Source: an uncultured Clostridia bacterium (GTDB lineage: Bacteria > Bacillota > Clostridia > Oscillospirales > UBA644). Taken from it: DNA of 60,764 nt. The position numbers were made by a program, and so were the translations under genes. Under the pieces are notes generated by a model that did no database searches, was not told the origin of the DNA, and saw only the letters and a program-made list of their open reading frames with translations. Numbering within the stretch: position 1 is the first letter of the stretch; every line of letters begins with the position of its first letter. Shown here one piece after another: positions 51,718-60,764 of the stretch. The stretch is taken from contig CALXAO010000013.1 in NCBI GenBank assembly GCA_944386295.1, forward strand, positions 1 through 60,764. Reading direction: 5' to 3'.

Positions 51718-51723
51718 TGACTG

Positions 51724-52602
51724 TCATTTCATATTGAAAGGGGTTCCGCCGGAAACCGGGGTCGTGGTGGATTTTGCGCCGGAAAGCTTTTCCCCCGGCA
51801 GCCGGGTGATTTCCCCGGCAAAGGGTTTGCTATCCGTTGTCTCTTCCGTTTTTCTTGGAGGACGGCGGTCACGGTTTCCATCCCGGTAGGATGGCTTTTT
51901 CCCACCGTTCCGATTTCCTCCCGGTCGTCTGTTTCCTTCGGACGGGCGGGAGCCGTCTCTGGGTTTGCGGGGCGGCATGGGGGCTTCCGTTCCGGTGTAG
52001 GAAACCACTACCCGACGGTTGGGATCTTCTCCAATGGAATGGGTACTAATGTCCTTTATGTCTACTAAGGCAGAATGAATAATCCGCCGCTGAAAGGAGG
52101 TCATTGGCTGCAAAGTTACTCGACGGTGCTGCCGCAGTACCTGGGCTGCGGTCTTTGCGGCCAAAGCTTCTAACCGTTCCTTGGTCCGTTCTTTGTAATC
52201 GTTTACATTAAAGGAAATTTTATAGTACTCGCCGCATTCCTTACTTACTACCAGGGACAACAGCAGCTGAAGCGCATCAACGCCCTCTCCCCGACTGCGC
52301 TGGAGTACATTTGCGCCCTCGCCGGTTACCTGTATTGCAATATTTTTTTCTTCGTCTACTGTAATATTCAGTTCGTAATCGGTAATTTTCATCCGGGAAA
52401 ATAAGCCTACCAGATATTCCCGGGCACAGCCTGCAGGATTCGCGGTATAGGTTACTTTAATTACCGCCATTTTCGCGCCAATGCCCAAAAATCCCTTCGA
52501 TGGCATTTCCACGACCTCATGGGAAAACTCATCGTGTCCCAATTCCTGTTGGGCCAGTTCCAGAGCCTCCTCCAATGTTTTGGCCGTATATAATTTTTCC
52601 AT
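51724..52602 (-). CDS. jag: RNA-binding protein Jag (KhpB/EloR)
   Basis: 292 residues. N-terminal Jag_N domain (KTLEEALELAQQELG...PSKGFLGIGAKMAVIKV), a linker, a type II KH domain (ITVDEEKNIAIQVTGEGANVLQRSRGEGVDALQLLLSLV), the R3H domain (MTSFQRRIIHSALVDIKDISTHSIGEDPNRRVVV) and a basic, Gly/Arg/Asn-rich tail of about 80 residues, longer than usual. It binds RNA and influences division and envelope genes. Follows yidC by 15 bp. Confidence 0.93.
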   Translation of the reverse strand: MEKLYTAKTLEEALELAQQELGHDEFSHEVVEMPSKGFLGIGAKMAVIKVTYTANPAGCAREYLVGLFSRMKITDYELNITVDEEKNIAIQVTGEGANVLQRSRGEGVDALQLLLSLVVSKECGEYYKISFNVNDYKERTKERLEALAAKTAAQVLRQHRRVTLQPMTSFQRRIIHSALVDIKDISTHSIGEDPNRRVVVSYTGTEAPMPPRKPRDGSRPSEGNRRPGGNRNGGKKPSYRDGNRDRRPPRKTEETTDSKPFAGEITRLPGEKLSGAKSTTTPVSGGTPFNMK

Positions 52603-52617
52603 GATTCTGTTCCTTTC

Positions 52618-53655
52618 TTATTCCTGTTCCTTATCCGGATTTTCTGTTTCTGGTTCCTTCCTGCTTTGTTCATGTTCTTCCGGAGACAGGCCCAGCCGTT
52701 CCATTTTTTGAATTTGATTGTAATTCAATTTTTTCGGCTCTTTTTTCCGTGCTTCTCTCCGGGCTACCGCCGGATCTACCGGCGCTTTAATAAAGCGGGG
52801 CAACAGCGCAGCCTGCAGCATGGAAAGCAGGTTGCTGGCAATCCAGTAGAGAGCAACGCCGAAGAACATGGAAAATCCGATCCACAGGGAAAATAAGGGC
52901 ATGATAACCATCATGGTATTCATACTCTTCTGCGTGGGATCGTTTTTGTCGGCATTGGGAGGGCGGTTGATCCTCATGGTAATGAAGGAGGTCAAAAAAG
53001 AAGTCAGACAGCAGAGAATCGGTACGATGACCGACCAACTGGTCAACTCCGGGTCCAGTCCCAGATTAATGCCAAAAAAGTCAATGTTGATGCCCTGGAA
53101 TCCCTCCGGCAGTAAACCGCTTACCTTGTCCCAGTTCTGATTAATGGCGTCGGCAACAATCAATTCTTTGGTCTGGGCGATTTTTAGTGTGTTTTCTGCA
53201 GAAACGTCCTGTAGCATTCCGGTAATGGATTCGACTCCGGCGTTTTTTAGTGTGTTTACTACTTCCTCTAATTGATTGGGCGTTACGTCACATAAATAGG
53301 TTAACGGCCGGCGGACAGCATTCCACATTCCGAAAATCAGCGGCAACTGAATCAACTGAGGCAGACAGCCGGCAAAAGGGCTGTAGTTTTCTTTTGTGTA
53401 CAGTTCCTGCAATTCCTGTTGGTAGCGGGGATCCCGGTTATTGTTACCGTATTTTTCGGCCAGAGCTTTCATTTTGGGCTGGAAGGCCTGCATTCTCAGA
53501 CGGTTCCGCTCATTTTTAATCCCCGCGGGCAGCATCAGTACCTTAGCGACAACGGCAAACAGAATAATTGCCACCCCATAATTACTCGTCAGCAGATACA
53601 GCAACCGCAGTACCCAGGCAATGGGTACATAAATAATGTCTAACAAATTGTTCAT
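52618..53655 (-). CDS. yidC: Membrane protein insertase YidC/Oxa1
   Basis: 345 residues. First helix pair (IAWVLRLLYLLTSNYGVAIILFAVVAKVL), a charged cytoplasmic loop with MQAFQPKMKALAEKYGNN, the conserved FAGCLPQLIQLPLIFGMWNAV and a late helix ALYWIASNLLSMLQAALL. A predicted external loop of about 100 residues in the middle is longer than in most Gram-positive YidC. The C-terminal tail is highly charged. Inserts membrane proteins alone or with Sec. Confidence 0.95.
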   Translation of the reverse strand: MNNLLDIIYVPIAWVLRLLYLLTSNYGVAIILFAVVAKVLMLPAGIKNERNRLRMQAFQPKMKALAEKYGNNNRDPRYQQELQELYTKENYSPFAGCLPQLIQLPLIFGMWNAVRRPLTYLCDVTPNQLEEVVNTLKNAGVESITGMLQDVSAENTLKIAQTKELIVADAINQNWDKVSGLLPEGFQGINIDFFGINLGLDPELTSWSVIVPILCCLTSFLTSFITMRINRPPNADKNDPTQKSMNTMMVIMPLFSLWIGFSMFFGVALYWIASNLLSMLQAALLPRFIKAPVDPAVARREARKKEPKKLNYNQIQKMERLGLSPEEHEQSRKEPETENPDKEQE

Positions 53656-53674
53656 TTTTTACTCGTTTCTCCTC

Positions 53675-53938
53675 TTACCGGCGGTTTTGTCCGGTCTGGG
53701 ACATTTTGGCGCTTTTCAATTCTTGCTCCGGCACCGGGTCAAACCCTCCTTTTGAAAAAGGATTGCACCGAAGGATCCGCCATGCCGCAAGTCTTCCGCC
53801 TTTCCACAGCCCGTAGGTCTCAATGGCCTGCAGGGCATATTCAGAACAGGTGGGGACATATTTGCAGCAGGAGGGGGTGTAAGGGGAAACAGTCCTCTGG
53901 TAAAACCGGATGAGCGCCAACGCCGTCCGCTTCAGCAT
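53675..53938 (-). CDS. yidD: Membrane protein insertion efficiency factor YidD
   Basis: 87 residues from the ATG at 53938. ALIRFYQRTVSPYTPSCCKYVPTCSEYALQAIETYG and GGRLAAWRILRCNPFSKGGFDPVP are the family's conserved blocks with four Cys. Overlaps rnpA by 7 bp, in its standard position between rnpA and yidC. Confidence 0.95.
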   Translation of the reverse strand: MLKRTALALIRFYQRTVSPYTPSCCKYVPTCSEYALQAIETYGLWKGGRLAAWRILRCNPFSKGGFDPVPEQELKSAKMSQTGQNRR

Positions 53939-54273
53939 AAAAGCAGCCCCTCTTTTTTCAGTGCGGCAAGCAATTCCTGCTGTATCACATTCATCGACAC
54001 GCAAGAAGTCCTTGTCCGTGCCACAAGGATCAAGTCATAACCCTTTGCGATTTGATTTTGGCTCAGCCGATAGGCCTCCCGCAAAACCCGGCGGGCCCGA
54101 TTGCGCTGAACAGCGATTCCAATGGTTTTGGAAGCCGTAATCCCGATCCGGTTACGGTCCAAGCCGTTCCGACGATAATAAACCACGAAAAGAGGCTTCA
54201 CGATGCTCTTTCCGCTGCGATACAGACGACGGAACATCCGATCCTTGCAAATCGTTTCCACTCCGTGTCTCAT
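53932..54273 (-). CDS. rnpA: Ribonuclease P protein component
   Basis: 113 residues. F-R-x-L-Y-R-S-G-K opening and the hallmark IAVQRNRARRVLREAYRL. Basic protein cofactor of RNase P, which matures tRNA 5' ends. Its ATG overlaps the rpmH stop (TGATG). Standard position. Confidence 0.96.
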   Translation of the reverse strand: MRHGVETICKDRMFRRLYRSGKSIVKPLFVVYYRRNGLDRNRIGITASKTIGIAVQRNRARRVLREAYRLSQNQIAKGYDLILVARTRTSCVSMNVIQQELLAALKKEGLLLC

Positions 54274-54407
54274 CAGTGGGTCAACTGCTTTCTTCCTTTT
54301 GCGCGTCTTCTTGCCAGGACTTTTCGTCCGTTGGAGGTCTTCATTCTTTTACGGAAGCCGTGTTCCATGCTGCGCTGCCGCTTTTTCGGCTGGTAGGTGC
54401 GAACCAT
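54273..54407 (-). CDS. rpmH: Ribosomal protein L34 (44 residues)
   Basis: Translation on the minus strand gives [20 protein letters not shown] followed by [19 protein letters not shown], with end KQLTH, an unmistakable bL34. AGGAGG lies 12 nt upstream of the ATG at 54407. First gene of the rnpA-yidD-yidC-jag-mnmE-mnmG block. The second residue is Val rather than the common Lys/Met, a minor variation. Confidence 0.98.
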   Translation of the reverse strand: MVRTYQPKKRQRSMEHGFRKRMKTSNGRKVLARRRAKGRKQLTH

Positions 54408-54474
54408 CTTTCATCACCCTCCTTTCGGTCTTTTCCGGAAAAATGGGCAGAATACGCCCCTCCGGCATTTTATT

Positions 54475-54503
54475 ATTATATAACAAAATCTGGGGCTTGT
54501 CAA
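54475..54503 (-). promoter_or_regulatory. Consensus sigma-A promoter of rpmH
   Basis: On the minus strand TTGACA (54503-54498), 17-nt spacer, TATAAT (54480-54475): a perfect consensus promoter, 68 nt upstream of the rpmH ATG. Strong expression of the ribosomal gene is expected. Confidence 0.92.
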
Positions 54504-54605
54504 GCACCAAACAGCACTTTTTTAAGAAACGAACTTAAACTTTTTGAAAAATCCGCCGCGTTCTTTGCAAAATGTTAAGATTTGGAAACAATATCCCAAT
54601 ATTTC

Positions 54606-54634
54606 TTGACAGCTTGCATTCAATGTGATATATT
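54606..54634 (+). promoter_or_regulatory. Putative promoter of the RHS gene
   Basis: TTGACA at 54606-54611, 17-nt spacer, TATATT at 54629-54634. It leaves an untranslated leader of about 185 nt before the ATG at 54827. In the leader I see no obvious riboswitch. Confidence 0.65.
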
Positions 54635-54826
54635 TATCTTATAAGTGAATAAAAATCCTGTGCATATCGACTAAAGGCATTTTAAAATATATTTGAAAGT
54701 GCAATTTTCCCTTCTAAATTTTCAGCTGTTTCATGTTTTTTAATGGGGCAGAAAAATGTTAATACAGAGAAAGCGGTCAGTTAAGCGCGAAAGTGATGTT
54801 AAATAAAAAAGCAGAAGGGGTTCGTA

Positions 54827-57800
54827 ATGAAAATTTCGAGGGTTGTAAAAGGATTTGCGTTTTGTTTGGCTTTGTCCTTGGCCGTACAGGTGATGCCCTC
54901 TGCGGCGGTGCGGATATTTGCATCGGAGGCCGCCGTCCGGCCGGCGAAAACAGAGGTTTCTGCTGTTTCGGATTCCGAGGTGGCTTCTTCCGGAACCGCG
55001 GAGGATACAGCGGAACCTGTGGTGCAGTTTGAACTGACCGAGGAACGGACCGCTGCGGGCAAAGTGTTCCGTGTAAGCGACGGGTCCCGGCTGGCGGTTG
55101 CCTACGCTACGCCGGTACATTATGAACAGGACGGCCAATGGCTGGAGATTGACAATACCCCTGCAGTTTGAAGCGGCCGGCTCCAACGGCGATTTTGCCG
55201 GATATGTCAACGGGGGAAATTCCTTCCAAGCCAGATTCGCCGCCGTTTCGGATGCTTCCGGCCGTCTGTTCCGGGTTTCGGAAGGTGGGTATTCGGTACA
55301 GTGGTCTCTTCCCGGAGCTTCCGTGACTGAGCTTCAGCTGGAAGGGGAACAGCACCGTCCTGCGGTGTTTGCGGCGTTGGAGCCTTTGCAGCAGCAGGGA
55401 GTGAAACTGTCCCAGGTGAATGCCTCACGTCTGGTGACCCATCCGGAACGGCTGACCGATCAGGTCTGCTATTCTGGCCTGAAGCCCGGGGTTGACCTGC
55501 GTTACACTCTGTTGCCCAATGGGGTTAAGGAAGAAATTGTTCTTTCCGCTCCCCAGGCGTCCTATGTCTTTACCTTTCGTTTGGAAGCGGCGGGGTTGAC
55601 GGCCCGAAGCCTCTCCGACGGAAGTATTTTGTTCTGTGATAGTAAGGATGAGGAAGTCTTTTTTATTCCTGCTCCCTATATGACCGATGCCGGGGGAAAT
55701 GTTTCCCGCGCGGTGGAATACCGCTTGTCTCCTTTGTCCGGCGGCCAATGGGATTTAACGGTAGAAGCAGATTCCAGCTGGATGGAAACCGCCATCTTTC
55801 CGGTGGTTATTGACCCCAGTATTGTAACGTCCAATGTGCGGCAGTATGCGACTGGAGAGGGCATCAATCCTTTTTATGCCAATGTGGGGAAGGGCCCGTC
55901 TTCGTATTACGAATTGTATACGGTTTTTCCCACACTGCCGGCGCTGCCTGCGTCCGCCCGGGTCATTTCTGCCACAGTGCAGTATCCCCAGGACCCTGCG
56001 GGAGGAGATTCCTTCCGGATTTATGCCTATGAGGTGCTTTCCTCCTGGCAGCTATACAATTTCTCTCCGCCGTCAGTCAGTTCTTCCCCGGTGGCTTATG
56101 TGAATACCGCGGGAAATAACGGCGGTCTGCTGTCTATGGATGTGACGGCCCTGATTCAGAAATGGTATACGCAGCAGAATTTTGGGATCAAGCTGCGGGC
56201 CTCCGATTTGAATCGGACCGACAGTGTGCTTCTGGCTGCACCCTCATTGCTGCTGTCCTTCCGGGATACCGCCGGACTGGAACCGTATTATACATATTCT
56301 TCCATGGAGACGGGCGATGTGGGATTGTACGTGTCCCATGCCTCCGGTGCGTTGACCGGCGTTTACAGTGACTTTGTTTCAGAGCAGCCGATTTTTCCGG
56401 TGTCCTTCAGCCATGTTTACGGGATGGATCGGTGGGCATCGGAACTGCTGGCGGTAGACTATCCCGACCTGTATGCCGGCCGGGGCTGGAAACTTTCTTT
56501 TCAGCAGACCGTTCGGTGGCATGTTTCTTGGGATCGGTATATCTATACCGATGCCGACGGTACCGTTCATTACTTCGGCGGGAATACCGGGAATTCTGTG
56601 TATTACGACGAGGATGGACTGGGGATTACCCTGACCCTGACTTCCGATTCGGAAGGGGATAAAATTCTTCTGACCTGGTCGGACGGGTCCCGGAAGGTGT
56701 TCCGGATTCACAGCAATGAGGTTGCTTATCTGCTACGGGAGGAAACCGAAACCGGGCAGTCTGTCCGTTATGTATACGATTCCGGCGGAACCCGGGTGGT
56801 TTCTGTTCTTGGCCCGAATTACAGCGCTTCTTCCGGAACTCGGGTAAATTTTTCCTACGACAGCAGCGGGTACCTTACTTCCGCCGCCTGTTCCTACCAG
56901 GGAACCGTGCAGCTGACCCTGTATTATACTTATACAAACGGGCGGCTGACTTCTGTGCAGAAGGTGTACGCGCCGGGCGTTTCGGATACGACCGCGTTTA
57001 CCTATTCCGTGGGAGATGAAACCGTTCCGGAGAATCTGGCGACGGTAACCGACGAAACCTCCGGGCTCCGTCTGAGCGTGGTCTGTGATCTGCGGAATCG
57101 AGTGCTGCGGATGCAGGAGATCTCAGTGGATGGTTTTGCCCAGACAGCAGGCCGTCAGGTGGGCTTTTCTTATCCCGGCGAGGGAATGACTGTGGTCCGG
57201 ACCGCCGGAGGGGACGACGTGTGGGGAAACAGCGATGACCGATATCTGCGTTACGGCCTGGACAATGCCGGCCGGACAAAGACAGTTACGTTGACCGACG
57301 GAGCAAACAATGTCTATTCCTCTTCCAACTATTCCTATTATGGGGAAGGCTCCAACGTGGTGTCCTATACCCAAGCCGACAATAGCCTGACCGGCGTGTC
57401 AACAGCGGGGATGAACCGGTTTTATGCTGGGCAAGCAGGCCTGCCCTTGGGATCCGCGTCTCCCAATGCGCTGGAAAATTCCAGCTTCGAGGGGAGTCTG
57501 TCCGGTTGGGAACCTGTCGGGACGGGCGTGAGCCGTTCTACCGAGCAGGCCCTCTTTGGCAGCTCGTCTCTTAAAATTACCGATGGAAAAGCATATCAAT
57601 ACTATTGGATTGATTATAACGGTGACGATGCTTTTAATACCACCACGGTATGTGTGTCCGGCTGGGCCAAGGCTTCTCAGGCCTACGGTCCGGATACTCC
57701 GGCAAAATTTTGCCTGCGGATTACGATGGACTCTTACGGCGAAAATGAGTCGTCTTCCTTTGTAACATTTACAAACACCTTGGAAGTTCCTTTTGTATGG

Positions 57801-60668
57801 ACCTGTTCGGAATGGCAGTATGTTTCTGCAACTCTTTGCTGGGATACCGGAAGCGGAGATTATAAATTTGATGACAGCATTTCAATTCGGGTAGACTGTA
57901 TTTATGAGGGAAATGCGGCGGTGGCGTATTTTGACGGCATTACTGTCACGCCATCTACCGGAGAGACGGCGGAATACAATGCGGCCGGACACATGAGCTA
58001 TTCCACCTCCACCTTTGGCGGGGACTCGTTCCTGACTTACGATTCCTACGGAAATGTTACAGTCCAAAGCGACCGGCGGGGGACCGCTAGCTATACCTAC
58101 GGGGATAGCAGCGCTCCCCACCGGCTGACAAAGTCGGTCACACCCTCCGGTTTGCAGACAGAATACCAGTATGAAGGGGTCTGGGGCGCGGTAAGCAGGG
58201 AGACGGTCTGTGAGGCGGGAATGAGCTCCTCGGAGTATTTTTCGTTCCAATATGACAACGGCGGGTTCCTGATTTATTCCGATCACTGCGGCAGTGATTC
58301 AACAACCTATATTTACAGCGGGACCCTTCTGACGGCCTGTCGCTTGGCGGGAGTTTCGGAGACCGAGTATTCCTATGACGCCCGGCACCGCTTGACCGAG
58401 GTGCGGACGGGAACTGTCGGTCAGGCCTCCAAGCCCTCCCGGGTGTGGTATACCTACGATACATCCGGTCGTCTTGCCACGGTGAATACGCCCCAATCCT
58501 CGTTTTCCTTCCTGTATGACGGGTTCGGGAACACCGCGGAGGTAAAGGCGGGAAGCACGGTGCTTGCCTCCTATACCTACCGTCCAAATAACGGCCGGCT
58601 GCTGTCCATGACTTACGGAAACGGGGACTCCCGTCAGTACGGGTATGACAGCCTGGGGAATGTAAACGCGGTGACCTACAACGGCGCGGCGGCGCCCCGG
58701 TATACCTGGGCTTGGGACGGAAACGGAAAGCCGGTAACAGTGACGGACCACGAAAGAGGGCGGGTAAAGAATTACAGCTATGACGGCTGGGGCCGTCTGA
58801 CCGGCTATCACCAGAAGACAACCGCGGGAGCCACCCTGTGGTCCGCGAATATTACCTATGACGGCTACAGCCGGGTCAGCTCCCGGAGCTGGAACCTTGG
58901 GCGGGCTTTGAATTATACTTATACCTATAACGCCCAGGATTGGCTGACCTGTATGACGCTTCCCATCGCGAACAGCTCCGTGGAATACAGCTACAATTAT
59001 GACGGGACAGTCAATAGGGTTTCCTATATAATAAACGACGGGTTTCCTATTCAGAAGAATTATTCCTACTGTACCGATGCCAACGGACAGAAGCGGATTT
59101 CTACGGAAGACGGCGGCTTGTCGTGGGATATTCATTCGTATCAGTACGACAGTTGCGGGAATCTGTGTTTTTATGACTATACCCTGTACGAATACGATGC
59201 TCTGAATCAGCTGACAGCGGTAACCAATGAGTATGGGGATCCGTATCAGACATATACCTATGATGCGTCGGGCAACATTCTGACCCGAACCGAATATGAC
59301 TGGTCCGGAACCCCCACGGAGACCAAAACCTGGCAGTATCGGGATTCTCCTTTAGGGAAACAGTTTGTAGGTTTTTCTGATTCCTACTCGAATCAATGGT
59401 CCTACGACGCCATCGGAAACCTGTTGATGTCCTGTGATGAAAACGGCATTGTGACGTCTTACGAATGGGACGGGCGACAGATGACCGCGATGCGCGGGGA
59501 CAGCGGAGACCGGCAGTCGACGTTTTCCTACGATGAGAACGGTCTCCGGACCCGGCGGACCTGGCAGGAAAACAGCAACAGCAGTATTTATATCCACGAT
59601 TATATTTATGACAGCGGCCTGCTGCTGAAGGAAACGGTAACCGAAATGGACGAGTACGGGAACGTGCTCAGTGTTCCTGCGGTAATGTATTACTATTACG
59701 ATGCTGCCGGCTCCCCTCTTGGCCTGAACTTTAACGGGACGGACTATCTGTACGACATTACGTTAATTGGCGGCATTGTGGGAATCTATACCCCCGACGG
59801 CACCCAGGTCGTCTATTATAGCTATGACGAATGGGGGTATCCCACCGGCCGGACAGAGTCCGACCTTGCCAGATACAACAGCCTGCGGTACCGCGGGTAT
59901 GTGTACGACGAGGAGACGGGATTCTATCTAACAGGTACAAGATACTACGATCCGGAAATTGGTAGATTTATCAATGCTGACGGAGAAATATCGGATGTAG
60001 GCGGAAATATTTTAGGATATAACCTTTTTGCATACTGTTTCAATAACCCTGTTAATATGGACGATCCAACAGGACAATGGCCAAAGTGGTTAACAGGTGC
60101 ATTAAATGTAGTTAGCGGTGTTGCACAAATGGCCGCGGGTGCTGCTTTAGGTGCTTTTACAAGTTGGACTGGCGTTGGAGCTGTAGCAGCAGGATTTTTG
60201 ATTGTTAACGGTGCGGCTACAGCTACACAAGGGATAGGACAAATAGTCAACGATGTCACTAAAACCAATGTGTTGAGAGAAGATAACATTGTTAGGACAG
60301 CCGTTAAAGATGTAGGACGTGCAATAGGAGGAGATACTGGAGCCAAGATAGCTGGCGGTGCATATGATGTTGCCGTAGTTGTAGCAAACCTATATGCCGG
60401 AAAGGTTGGATTGCAACAAACAGGATTGGCACCAATAAAAGTTAATATTAACAAGGTCTTAAATAATCCAATGGATGAATTTGTCACTTGTGGACCCGCA
60501 CCGGGTGTTATAAGTGATTACTGTCGTTCAATTCCTCTAAATGGTTATGGAAAAATTTATGCAACTCAATTGCCAAATGGCTTTTATCAGTTGGCTAATG
60601 GGCATCATCGAGTAGCTGCATTAAGAAGTCTAGGCAAAGAAACAATAAAGATTTTCTTAACCAAATAA
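54827..60668 (+). CDS. RHS/YD-repeat polymorphic toxin with N-terminal frameshift
   Basis: About 1,945 codons if one frameshift is corrected. From ATG 54827 (AGAAGGGG before it): a signal peptide ending near ...SLAVQVMPSAAV, then QDGQWLEIDNT. An extra C in CCCC at 55158-55161 shifts the frame to a TGA at 55169; removing it gives IDNTLQFEAAGSNG, which fits the family. Next: a DNRLRE-type domain (~56000-56280), YD repeats (GTASYTYGD, FSFLYDGFGNT and many others), a carbohydrate-binding-like insert (~57460-57960), the RHS core end YDEETGFYLTGTRYYDPEIGRFI, FNNPVNMDDPTGQ, an Ala/Gly-rich pretoxin region, and a C-terminal ANGHHRVAALRSLGKETIKIFL ParB-like motif. Secreted toxin, contact-dependent by inference. 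Confidence 0.85.
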
Positions 60669-60683
60669 AGGAGGAATAACAAA

Positions 60684-60764
60684 ATGAGTAATATTATTTG
60701 CTTTGAAATAGTTAATATTAACAGTTTGGGAATAACAGTAAAAAGCGGGAAAACAGATATTAAA
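60684..60764 (+). CDS. Start of a presumptive immunity gene (truncated by window edge)
   Basis: ATG 60684 has AAAGGAGGA 10 nt upstream and begins 16 bp after the toxin stop. The 27 residues visible (MSNIICFEIVNINSLGITVK...) are AT-rich in codon use like the toxin tip, unlike the RHS core. By position it should encode the cognate antitoxin/immunity protein; the family cannot be judged from this fragment. Confidence 0.6.
   Translation, partial: MSNIICFEIVNINSLGITVKSGKTDIK

Noticed and set aside
54408..54826. Replication origin upstream of rpmH, the usual Firmicutes location
   Set aside because: No TTATCCACA-like boxes seen; the sequence is explained by two promoters and leaders.
58138..59135. 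Long ORFs antisense to the RHS repeats
   Set aside because: Arise from repetitive GC-rich YD-repeat codons; Pro/Arg-rich low-complexity products.
1..60764. CRISPR arrays, tRNA or rRNA genes
   Set aside because: No regularly spaced direct repeats, and no T-loop/acceptor pattern or rRNA core sequence recognised by eye; a tRNA scan would be decisive.

Overview
The window reads as a chromosome segment from a low-to-mid GC Gram-positive Clostridia, probably an Oscillospirales/Ruminococcaceae-type anaerobe. This rests on gene content and order, not on a database match. The indicators are the FabK-type fatty-acid cluster with accD/accA, a DnaD + DnaC-like replication loader pair, the rpmH-rnpA-yidD-yidC-jag-mnmE-mnmG block, chromosomal parA/parB with perfect parS sites, and strong Shine-Dalgarno sequences throughout. 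Most of the window is core chromosome. Accessory material consists of two degraded IS1182-like elements, a decaying redox/hydrolase island and a polymorphic-toxin locus at the right end.

Layout. 1-3.3 kb: tail of an unknown gene, an AI-2E family permease and IS remnant A. 3.3-9.2 kb (minus): one operon, aconitase - small membrane protein - isocitrate dehydrogenase - smpB - dnaD (broken by one in-frame stop) - dnaC-like loader. 9.3-12.1 kb: an unidentified gene remnant, a lipoprotein of glycoside-hydrolase type and a small membrane protein. 12.2-15.7 kb (plus): parS, parA, parB, serS and a PNPOx-like protein. 15.8-16.6 kb: IS remnant B, inverted relative to A. 16.7-19.4 kb (minus): secA. 19.4-19.75 kb: an AT-rich divergent intergenic region with a cluster of DnaA-box-like sequences. 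19.75-24.6 kb (plus): murE, then five membrane-associated genes I cannot name. 24.6-32.4 kb (minus): acpP-fabK-fabD-fabG-fabF-fabZ-accD-accA plus an acyl-CoA synthetase. 32.5-33.4 kb (plus): an ECF sigma factor and its zinc-finger anti-sigma factor.

33.4-41.8 kb differs in codon use from its surroundings and looks horizontally acquired and decaying. It holds a MerR regulator, an aldo/keto reductase, a lipoprotein with two flavodoxin domains, a DUF4405 membrane protein and a flavodoxin-family reductase. These are interleaved with at least five genes broken by frameshifts: a RibD_C/DHFR-like protein, three alpha/beta hydrolases and a flavodoxin.

42-54.4 kb (minus) is a long collinear set: rpmH-rnpA-yidD-yidC-jag-mnmE-mnmG-trmB-ispF-(NadE-like pseudoenzyme)-ruvC-ruvA-ruvB-DUF1624-lysophospholipase. 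It starts at a near-consensus sigma-A promoter and ends at a clear intrinsic terminator. 54.8 kb to the end (plus) is a ~1,945-codon RHS/YD-repeat surface toxin, frameshifted near its N-terminus. It has an AT-rich, probably exchanged C-terminal tip with a ParB-like motif, followed by the start of a presumptive immunity gene cut by the window edge.

Most notable observations: the NadE-like protein with both active sites erased, the swapped toxin tip with its partner gene, the terminator duplicated on both sides of IS remnant A with a compensatory base-pair change, the DnaA-box cluster between secA and murE, the single nonsense codon in dnaD, and a five-gene membrane operon carrying a tandem Cys-rich ectodomain with an internal LPKTG-like segment. 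I recognised no tRNA, rRNA or CRISPR.
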